Shown one piece after another: positions 9,119 to 16,400 of a stretch of 64,000 bases of DNA (the stretch's first letter is position 1; every line of letters begins with the position of its first letter). The stretch is from Tahibacter soli (GTDB lineage: Bacteria > Pseudomonadota > Gammaproteobacteria > Xanthomonadales > Rhodanobacteraceae), in contig NZ_JAOVZO020000003.1 of the NCBI RefSeq assembly GCF_025717065.2, forward strand, positions 1 through 64,000. Reading direction: 5' to 3'. The position numbers and the translations under genes are program-made. The notes beneath the pieces were generated by a model. It did no database searches and was not told where the DNA came from. It was given only the letters and a program-made list of their open reading frames with translations.

Positions 9119-10078
9119 ATGAAGATTCGAACGCTGCTTTTGATGCTTTCTGCAACTTTCCCGGCGCACGCCGACGAACCCCAGCGCCAGTCGCTCGGCG
9201 ACGCCTGGTGGACCGGTCCGATGCTCGCGAATTCCGCCTCGACGCTGCCGCGCGGGCACTACCTCATCGAACCGTATCTGTACGACGTGCGCACGAACGG
9301 CGCGTTCGACCGCGACGGCAACCGGCACGGCACGAAGCGCTCGCACGGTTACGGCTCGCTGACGTATATGACCTACGGCGTCACCGACACCTTGTCGCTG
9401 AGCCTGATCCCGACGTTCGGCTACAACGATCCCGCCGAAGGCCTCTCGAGTTCCGGCATCGGCATGGGCGACGTGTCGATCGCCGCGCAGTATCGGTTGA
9501 CGCAGTTTCAGCCGGGGCACTGGATGCCGACGATTTCGCTCGCGCTGCAGCAGACGTTGCCGACCGGCAAGTACGACAAGCTCGGCGACCGCGCCGCCGA
9601 CGGCTTCGGCAGCGGCGCGAACACCACGATGATCGGGATTTATTCACAAACGTATTTCTGGATGCCAAACGGACGCATCCTGCGCATGCGGCTGAACCTG
9701 ACGAAGGCGATCTCCGATCGCGTCGGCCTGACCGATGCGAGCGTCTACGGCACCGAGGACGGCTTTCGCGGATCGGCGCGGCCCGGCGCGAGCTTCGTCG
9801 CTAACGCGGCCTGGGAGTACAGCATCACGCGCCACTGGGTGCTCGCGCTCGATGCGGTGTATCGGCAGACGCACAACACGCGCGTGCGCGGATTCGACGC
9901 GTCGGGCGCGGCGGCGACGTTCGATCTCGGGTCGAGCCGGTCGTTCGCGCTCGCGCCGGCGGTCGAGTACAACTTCAATGCGAATGTCGGGGTGTTGCTG
10001 GGGATGCGCGCGATTGTCGGTGGGCGCAATACGTCCGCACATGTCACGCCGGCTGTCGCTGTGAATATTGTTCGTTGA
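9119..10078 (+). CDS. Outer-membrane beta-barrel protein, phenol-MetA-pathway transporter type
   Basis: A 319-residue protein with a signal peptide (MKIRTLLLMLSATFPAHA) and alternating amphipathic beta strands typical of a small outer-membrane barrel. The pattern LPRGHYLIEPYLYD, then YGVTDTLSLSLIPTFGY, then PTISLALQQTLPTGKYD is what I associate with the 'MetA-pathway of phenol degradation' transporter family. Terminal strands (VGVLLGMRAIVGGRN, ending AVNIVR) are consistent with a barrel, although the last residue is Arg rather than the usual aromatic. No catabolic enzymes are adjacent, so the substrate is unknown. It stands alone between two long intergenic gaps. Confidence 0.8.
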   Translation: MKIRTLLLMLSATFPAHADEPQRQSLGDAWWTGPMLANSASTLPRGHYLIEPYLYDVRTNGAFDRDGNRHGTKRSHGYGSLTYMTYGVTDTLSLSLIPTFGYNDPAEGLSSSGIGMGDVSIAAQYRLTQFQPGHWMPTISLALQQTLPTGKYDKLGDRAADGFGSGANTTMIGIYSQTYFWMPNGRILRMRLNLTKAISDRVGLTDASVYGTEDGFRGSARPGASFVANAAWEYSITRHWVLALDAVYRQTHNTRVRGFDASGAAATFDLGSSRSFALAPAVEYNFNANVGVLLGMRAIVGGRNTSAHVTPAVAVNIVR

Positions 10079-10499
10079 TGCTTTGCCGCTTCGTCGTTTT
10101 GCACGGCGTTGAACAAAGCGTTCCGCTCGCTGCCGCGAGCGGGCAGAGAGGGATTGGTTGTCCAATCTCTCTCTGCACTCTCCAAGGACACCCCGACGGC
10201 CGCGGTTTGCGGGCTTCCATGCCCGCAAACTTCGCGAGATCGCTACGGGGTTCGCCGAAGGGCCATCCTGGCCCTACGGCGAACTCGCGTGCATCCCTGC
10301 ACGCGACCCTTCGGGCTGATCCTCCGCGATCTCGCCGCGGCCGACGGGGCCCAGGTAGAGCGGGCGGCTTCCTGCCGCCAGAAGCAACGGCAACGGCAAC
10401 GGCAACAGCCGAGGCTCGGCGAACCCACGCTCGTCGTGAAGATCGTTCGTACCTTTGCATTTGAACATTTGCGTTGCCCTGCCGGCGTAGAATTCCCCC
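10079..10499. other. Intergenic gap with clustered hairpins, no gene seen
   Basis: About 420 bases between the barrel protein and the AraC regulator. The left part is the multi-hairpin element. The right part has a short CAACGG hexamer run near 10385-10409 and the regulator's leader. Open frames across it look like translated repeat rather than protein. Confidence 0.55.
10123..10305. repeat. Multi-hairpin element
   Basis: Five consecutive inverted repeats, each with a loop of 3-6 bases: CCGCTCGC at 10123-10142; GCAGAGAGGGATTGG at 10143-10176 (one mismatch); TTTGCGGGC at 10206-10229; GTTCGCCGAAGGGCCA at 10250-10284 (16-bp stem, one mismatch); CGCGTGCA at 10286-10305. The density of near-perfect stems is far above background. 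I believe similar blocks are dispersed in related genomes, but I cannot check that here. Confidence 0.7.
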
Positions 10500-11351
10500 A
10501 TGTCCGTGACGCTCCTCCACCACGACGCCTCCCTCAAGATCATCGACTACCGCTGCCAGGCGGGGCCGCACGACACCCCCTACGTCGAACTCCACAACTC
10601 CCACTCCGTCGCCTTCGTCCGCCGCGGCAGCTTCGGCTACCGTCTGCGCGGCGAGACGCACGAACTCGTCGCCGGTTCTCTGCTCGTCGGCTATCCCGGC
10701 GACGAATTCATGTGCACGCACGACCATCACGTCTGCGGCGACGAATGCCTCTCTTTCCACTTTTCCGCAGAACTCGCGGCGAGCCTCGGCGACGCGTTCG
10801 CCGCGTGGCGCAGCGCGAGCGTGCCGCCGCTGTCCGAACTCATGGTGCTCGGCGAGCTCGCGCAGGCCGCCGCCGACGGGCGCAGCGACATCGGTCTCGA
10901 CGAAGCCGGCCTGCTGTTCGCCGCGCGCTTCGTCGACGTCGCCACCGACCATCGCCGCGCCGCCGTCCACGCGCAGCCGCACGAGCGTCGCCGTGCGGTT
11001 GAAGCCGCTTTGTGGCTCGCCGCGCATTCGCACGAACCGGTCGATCTCGCGCGTGCCGCGAACGAGGCGGGTCTGAGTCCGTTTCACTTCCTGCGCGTGT
11101 TCAACCGCGTGATCGGCGTGACGCCGCACCAGTACCTCTTGCGCGCGCGCCTGCGCCACGCCGCGCGGCTGCTCGCCGACGACGCAGGTTCGGTCACCGA
11201 CGTGGCCTACGACGTCGGCTTCGCCGACGTGTCGAACTTCGTACGCCGCTTCCGCGCCGCGGCCGGCGTGCCGCCGCTGCGTTTCCGGCGCGCCTCGCGC
11301 GGCGACAGCAAGATTTTCCAAGAACGCCTGCGCGCCGCGCGTCTAAGCTGA
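10500..11351 (+). CDS. AraC-family transcriptional regulator
   Basis: A 283-residue regulator. The N-terminal half (to about 165) is a cupin-like sensor domain ([29 protein letters not shown]) with a His/Cys-rich loop ([12 protein letters not shown]) that could bind metal. The C-terminal 100 residues hold the two helix-turn-helix units of the AraC/XylS family: [20 protein letters not shown] and [20 protein letters not shown]. It is followed after 33 bases by a VOC protein and a methylated-DNA methyltransferase, likely one operon. It has no Ada-type methyl-acceptor domain, so a direct alkylation sensor role is not evident. Confidence 0.92.
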   Translation: MSVTLLHHDASLKIIDYRCQAGPHDTPYVELHNSHSVAFVRRGSFGYRLRGETHELVAGSLLVGYPGDEFMCTHDHHVCGDECLSFHFSAELAASLGDAFAAWRSASVPPLSELMVLGELAQAAADGRSDIGLDEAGLLFAARFVDVATDHRRAAVHAQPHERRRAVEAALWLAAHSHEPVDLARAANEAGLSPFHFLRVFNRVIGVTPHQYLLRARLRHAARLLADDAGSVTDVAYDVGFADVSNFVRRFRAAAGVPPLRFRRASRGDSKIFQERLRAARLS

Positions 11352-11383
11352 CCTCCGTGTTCACACCCGACCGGAGCCTTCCC

Positions 11384-11734
11384 ATGTACGACCATATCGG
11401 CCTGCACGTCAAAAACCTCGACGCCAGCACGCGGTTCTACACCGCGGCGCTCGCGCCGCTCGGCCATGTGGCCGCCGACGGCGCCGGATTCGGCCCGCCC
11501 GGCAATCCCGGCCTGTGGCTGTACCACGATGCGAACGCACGAGGGCCCGGCGTGCACGTCGCGTTTCGCGCCGCCTCGCGCGATGCGGTCGACCGCTTCT
11601 ACGCCGCCGGCATCGCGGCCGGCGGTCGCGACAACGGCGGCGCCGGCGTGCGCGCCGACTATGCGTCGAACTACTACGCCGCGTTCCTGATCGACCCCGA
11701 CGGCAACAACGTCGAAGCGGTGTTCATGGAATGA
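11384..11734 (+). CDS. VOC-superfamily (glyoxalase-like) protein
   Basis: A 116-residue single-unit vicinal-oxygen-chelate protein. It begins YDHIGLHVKNLDASTRFYTA, the usual first beta-alpha unit with its metal-ligand His. It ends YYAAFLIDPDGNNVEAVFME, the typical last strand with a terminal Glu ligand. VOC proteins act as dimers in glyoxalase, dioxygenase or antibiotic-resistance chemistry; the substrate is not visible here. The stop overlaps the start of the methyltransferase gene (ATGA), so the two are translationally coupled. The start ATG follows GGAG with normal spacing. Confidence 0.9.
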   Translation: MYDHIGLHVKNLDASTRFYTAALAPLGHVAADGAGFGPPGNPGLWLYHDANARGPGVHVAFRAASRDAVDRFYAAGIAAGGRDNGGAGVRADYASNYYAAFLIDPDGNNVEAVFME

Positions 11735-12285
11735 CGGGGCCCACGCGCTACGCCTTGTTCGATACGCCGATCGGCGTCTGCGGCATCGCGTGGCGCGCGA
11801 CCGGCGTCGTCGGGGCGGCCGTCGTCAGTACCCACCTGCCCGAAGCGGATGCCGCGGCGACGCGCGCGCGCATCGAACGGCGCCATCGCGGTGCCGTCGA
11901 GACCGTGCCGCCGCGCGGCGTGCAATCGGCGATCGATGCGCTCGTCGCGCTGTTGTCCGGCGCGCGCGCCGACCTTTCGGCGATCCCGCTCGACCTGTCG
12001 GGCGCGACGCCGTTCGAGCGGCGCGTCTACGATGTGGCGCGCACGATCGCGCCCGGCACGACGCTGACCTACGGCGAAATCGCCGAGCGGCTCGGCGAAC
12101 GCAACGCGGCGCGCGACGTCGGGCGGGCGATGGGCCGCAATCCGTGTCCGCTGATCGTGCCGTGCCACCGCGTGCTCGCGGTCGGCGGCGCGCTCGGCGG
12201 GTTCTCGGCGCACGGCGGCGTCGTGACGAAGACGAAGCTGCTCGCGATCGAAGGCGCGCCGGGCCACGGCGATCTGTTCGCGTAG
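11731..12285 (+). CDS. ogt: Methylated-DNA--protein-cysteine methyltransferase
   Basis: A 184-residue O6-alkylguanine DNA methyltransferase that repairs alkylated guanine by transferring the alkyl group to its own cysteine. The active-site PCHRV is present in PLIVPCHRVLAVGGALGGFS. Before it are the conserved helix FERRVYDVARTIAPGTTLTYGEIAERLG and the recognition-helix region ARDVGRAMGRNPCP. The N-terminal domain is the usual variable beta domain. It is the last gene of the AraC-VOC-methyltransferase run, coupled to the VOC gene by a 4-base overlap. The symbol is by family; ada-C-type naming would be equally possible. Confidence 0.92.
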   Translation: MTGPTRYALFDTPIGVCGIAWRATGVVGAAVVSTHLPEADAAATRARIERRHRGAVETVPPRGVQSAIDALVALLSGARADLSAIPLDLSGATPFERRVYDVARTIAPGTTLTYGEIAERLGERNAARDVGRAMGRNPCPLIVPCHRVLAVGGALGGFSAHGGVVTKTKLLAIEGAPGHGDLFA

Positions 12286-12313
12286 ACCGCGTTCTTTTGA
12301 CAGGACCGTCCCC

Positions 12314-12460
12314 GAAATTTCGGCGACGAGTGCGACGTCGGCGATGCTGTCGGGATCGCCGACGCAGGTCGGCACCTACGTCGTGACGATCGCGGCGACC
12401 GACGCGGCCGGCTGTACCGGCGGGCGCACGTATACGCTCGTCGTGTCGATGCCGACGTAG
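12314..12460 (+). pseudogene. Fragment of an Ig-like repeat protein
   Basis: A 49-codon open stretch with no start or signal peptide ends at TAG. It translates to SGSPTQVGTYVVTIAATDAA followed by GCTGGRTYTLVV. This closely matches the first Ig-like (He_PIG) domain of the large protein at 13452 (SGTPTQAGNYLVTVTAVDAL, then GCGGGRTYALAV). It looks like the 3' remnant of a paralogue, left after deletion, upstream of the intact gene pair. Confidence 0.75.
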
Positions 12461-12615
12461 GCGGGTGCGGCCGGAAAAAATCCGGGTGAAAATTTCAACG
12501 GTGTCTTGCGGGCGTAAGGTACGTATAGCGTAAAGCGATGTGCTGTCCTATCGGGACATTGCCGAACGGCAAAGAAACGGCGCGCGCGAACAAAAAAAGC
12601 GCATTGGCCGATAAA

Positions 12616-12656
12616 ACGTGAAGTCCATCACGTAGACTCCGTACGCTTTCGTACGG
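12616..12656. promoter_or_regulatory. Two adjacent inverted repeats upstream of the secreted-protein operon
   Basis: ACGTGA-agtcca-TCACGT (12616-12633) and CCGTACG-cttt-CGTACGG (12639-12656) lie 75-115 bases before the ATG at 12731, in a locally AT-richer leader. They could be operators or mRNA hairpins. No regulator can be matched to them. Confidence 0.45.
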
Positions 12657-12730
12657 CGAAGGGATGCATCGAGCCGTCGTTCACGCACAACGGACTCGGC
12701 ACCACGAAGCCGGTACACCAGGGGTCAGCC

Positions 12731-13441
12731 ATGCAGCATGTCGTTCGCGCGCGCGCGAATCGCCTCGCTCGCGCCGCGCGTTCGCGCGTCGCCGCCGGTG
12801 CGATCGCGTCGTTTTTTCTCGTCGCGGTACCCGCGCTCAACGCGCAGACGCTCGTTCCGAATCCGCATCTGGATGCGCAACTGCCGCCGTGGAGTGCGTT
12901 CGTGTCGGGCGCGCCCGATCCGGTCGGCGGCGGCGCGGCACCGGCGTGGGAGTCGCCGCCCGACGTCAACGGCGCGCCGACCTCGGGCTCGGCACGCGTG
13001 CGGATGACGCCGACGCTGCCGAACGCCAAGTCCGGCATGGCGCAGTGCTTCGACTTCGCGACGCCCACGAGCATCCAGTTCCTGAACTACGGCATGGCGT
13101 ACTTCGTACCCTCGCCGGCGATGCTCGACGGCGCGACGGTCGCGACCGTCGAGGTACGCCTGTTCTCCGGCGCCGGCTGCGCGGGCTTCCTCTCGGGCGG
13201 CACGCAGATCCAGTCGCTCTCCGCGTCGAACCTGTCGGCGGCGACGTGGTACCGGCTCGCCGACAACCACTTCGTGCCGAACGACGCGCCGGTGACGGCC
13301 GCGAGCCTGCAGATTCGCGGGTACCTGCTGCAGGGCCCGGGGCAGCCGACCCAGTCGGAGTACGCGCTGAACCTCGACCACTTCGTCGTCGTGCCGAACA
13401 GCACGACGCCGGTTTCGCTGATCCGATTCGACGTCGAGTAA
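12731..13441 (+). CDS. Secreted protein of unknown function
   Basis: A 236-residue protein with a long, arginine-rich n-region, then a hydrophobic segment (GAIASFFLVAVPALNAQ) that reads as a Sec signal with cleavage after NAQ. The mature part (NPHLDAQLPPWSAFV, SARVRMTPTLPNAKSGMAQC) resembles a carbohydrate-binding-module-like beta sandwich. It has one clear Cys in AQCFDF and another in AGCAGF. No catalytic motif is seen. Only 10 bases separate its stop from the ATG of the large Ig-repeat protein, so they form an operon and may work together at the cell surface. Confidence 0.85.
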   Translation: MQHVVRARANRLARAARSRVAAGAIASFFLVAVPALNAQTLVPNPHLDAQLPPWSAFVSGAPDPVGGGAAPAWESPPDVNGAPTSGSARVRMTPTLPNAKSGMAQCFDFATPTSIQFLNYGMAYFVPSPAMLDGATVATVEVRLFSGAGCAGFLSGGTQIQSLSASNLSAATWYRLADNHFVPNDAPVTAASLQIRGYLLQGPGQPTQSEYALNLDHFVVVPNSTTPVSLIRFDVE

Positions 13442-13451
13442 GGGGCGCGCC

Positions 13452-16400
13452 ATGCATCGCTATCTGCACCGCGCGACCTTCGCGCTCATCGCCGCGCTCG
13501 CGTTCGACGCCGCCGCCGCGCCGTGTCCGACCACCACCATCACGCCCGCGACGGCGCTGCCCGGTGCGACGGTCGGCACCAACTACGCGCAGTCGTTCAC
13601 GGCCGCGAACAGCAACGCGCAGGCGTTCGCATTCGTCGTCACGAGCGGGCTGCCGTCCAACAGCGGCCTTGCGTTCGCGACTACCGGCGCGGCGAGTGCC
13701 GACTGGTCCGGCACGCCGACGCAGGCCGGCAACTATCTCGTCACCGTGACCGCGGTCGACGCCCTCGGCTGCGGCGGCGGTCGTACGTATGCGCTCGCCG
13801 TCGCGCAAGGCGCGCAGACGATCGCGTTCACGACGACCGCGCCGGCCGCAACGGTCGGCGGCGCGCCGTACGCGGTCGCCGCAACCGCCACGTCGGGCCT
13901 GCCGGTGACGTTCGCGATCGATGCCGCGTCGAGCGGCGTCTGCGCGATCGCCGGTAGCAGCGTCACGTTCCAGTCGCCCGGCACCTGCACGATCAACGCG
14001 AACCAGTCCGGCGATGCCAACTGGACCGCCGCGCCGCAGACGCAGCAAAGCGTCGCCGTCGGCCGCGCCGACCAGACGATCGCGTTCACGTCGATCGCGC
14101 CGTCGAACGCGGCGTTCAACGGCGCGACGTACACCGTCGCGGCAACCGCGACGTCGGCGCTGCCGGTCGCGTACGCGATCGACGCGTCGTCGAGCGCCGT
14201 CTGCACGATCGCCGGTACTACGGTGTCGTTCACCGGCGTCGGCACCTGCACGATCAACGCGAACCAGGCCGGCAACGCGAACTGGAACCCGGCGCCGCAG
14301 GCGCAGCAGAGCTTCGCCGTCGGCCGTGCCGATCAATCGGTGACGTTCACCTCGACCGCGCCGGCCGGCGCCGTCGTCGGCGGCGCGACCTACAGCGTCG
14401 CGGCAACGGCAACGTCGGGCCTCCCCGTGACGTTCGCGATCGACGCGGCGTCCGGCGCCGTCTGCACGCTCGCCGGCACGACCGTGTCGTTCGTCGGCAA
14501 CGGCACCTGCATGATCAACGCGAACCAGGCCGGCAACGCGAACTGGAATGCCGCGCCGCAAGCGCAGCAGAACGTCGCGGTCGGCACCGGCAATCAGGCG
14601 ATCACGTTCACGTCGACCGCGCCGACGGCCGCGACGTTCGGCGGCGCGACGTACGCCGTCGCGGCGACCGCGACCTCGGGCCTGACGGTGACGTTCGCAA
14701 TCGACGCATCGGCCGCGTCGGTCTGCACGATCGCCGGCAGCACGGTCAGCTTCACCGGCGCCGGCACCTGCGTCGTCAACGCGAACCAGGCCGGCAACGC
14801 CAACTGGAATGCCGCGCCGCAGGCGCAGCAGAGTTTCGCGGTCGGCAAAGCCTCGCAGACCATCACGTTCACGTCGACGGCGCCGGCCGCCGCGACGTTC
14901 GGCGGTGCGACGTACACCGTCACCGCGACCGCGACATCGGGTCTGCCGGTGACGTTGACGATCGACGCGTCGTCGAGCGCCGTGTGCGCGATCGCCGGTT
15001 CGACGGTGTCGTTCACCGGCACCGGTACCTGCACCATCAACGCGAACCAGGCCGGCGACGCGAACTGGAACCCCGCGCCGCAAGCGCAGCAGAGCTTCAC
15101 GGTCGCGAAGGCGTCGCAGACGATCACGTTTACCTCGACCGCGCCGACCGGTGCGACGTTCGGCGGTGCGACCTACACGGTCACCGCGACCGCGAGTTCG
15201 GGCCTGCCCGTGACGTTCACGATCGACGCGGCGTCGAACGCGGTGTGTTCGATCGCCGGTGCCACCGTGTCGTTCACCGGCGCCGGCACCTGCACGATCA
15301 ACGCGAACCAGGCCGGCAACGCGAACTGGAACGCGGCGCCCCAAGCGCAGCAGAGCTTCACGGTCGCGCGTGCGTCGCAGACGATCACGTTCACGTCGAC
15401 CGCGCCGACCGGCGCGACGTTCGGCGGCGCGACGTATACGGTCACGGCGACCGCGAGTTCGGGCCTGCCGGTAGCGTTCACCATCGATGCGGCGTCGAGC
15501 GGCGTCTGCACGATCGCGGGTGCCGCCGTGTCGTTCACCGGCGCGGGCAGCTGCACGATCAACGCGAACCAGGCCGGCAACGCAAACTGGAACGCGGCAC
15601 CGCAGGCGCAGCAGAGCTTCGCGGTCGCGCGTGCGTCGCAGACGATCACGTTCACCTCGACCGCGCCGATCGGCGCGACGTTCGGCGGGCCGACCTACAC
15701 GGTCAGCGCGACCGCGACGTCGGGCCTGCCGGTGGCGTTCGCGATCGACGCGTCGGCGAGCGCCGTGTGCGCGATCGCCGGCTCCACCGTGTCGTTCATC
15801 GGTGCCGGCACCTGCGTCGTCAACGCGAACCAGGCCGGCGACACGAACTGGAACGCGGCGCCGCAGGTGCAGCAGACCTTCGCGGTCGCGCGTGCGTCGC
15901 AAACGATCACCTTCACCTCGACCGCGCCGACCGGCGCCACGATCGGCGCCGGGACGTACACCGTCACGGCGACGGCGACGTCCGGCCTGCCGGTGACGCT
16001 GACGATCAACGGGGCGTCGGGCGGGGTGTGTACGATCGCCGGTTCCACGGTGTCGTTCATCGGCGAAGGCACCTGCGCCATCAACGCGAACCAGGCCGGC
16101 AACGCGAACTGGAACGCCGCGCCGCCGGTGCAGCAGAGCTTTGCGGTCAGCAAGCGGCCGCAGACGATCACGTTCACCTCGACCGCGCCGGCCGGCGCCA
16201 CGTTCGGCAGCGCGGGCACCTACACCGTTGCGGCGAGCGCGACGTCGACCTTCACCGTGACGTTCTCGATCGACGCGGCGTCCGCCTCGGTCTGCACGAT
16301 CGCCGGCGACACCGTCACGATCATCGGCGCGGGCACCTGCACGATCAACGCGAACCAGGCCGGCGACGTGAGCTGGGCAGCCGCGCCGCAGGCGCAGCAG

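Noticed and set aside
10384-10409. Phase-variable simple repeat in a gene (CAACGG run)
   Set aside because: It lies outside any credible gene, in the leader of the AraC gene, and is only four units long.
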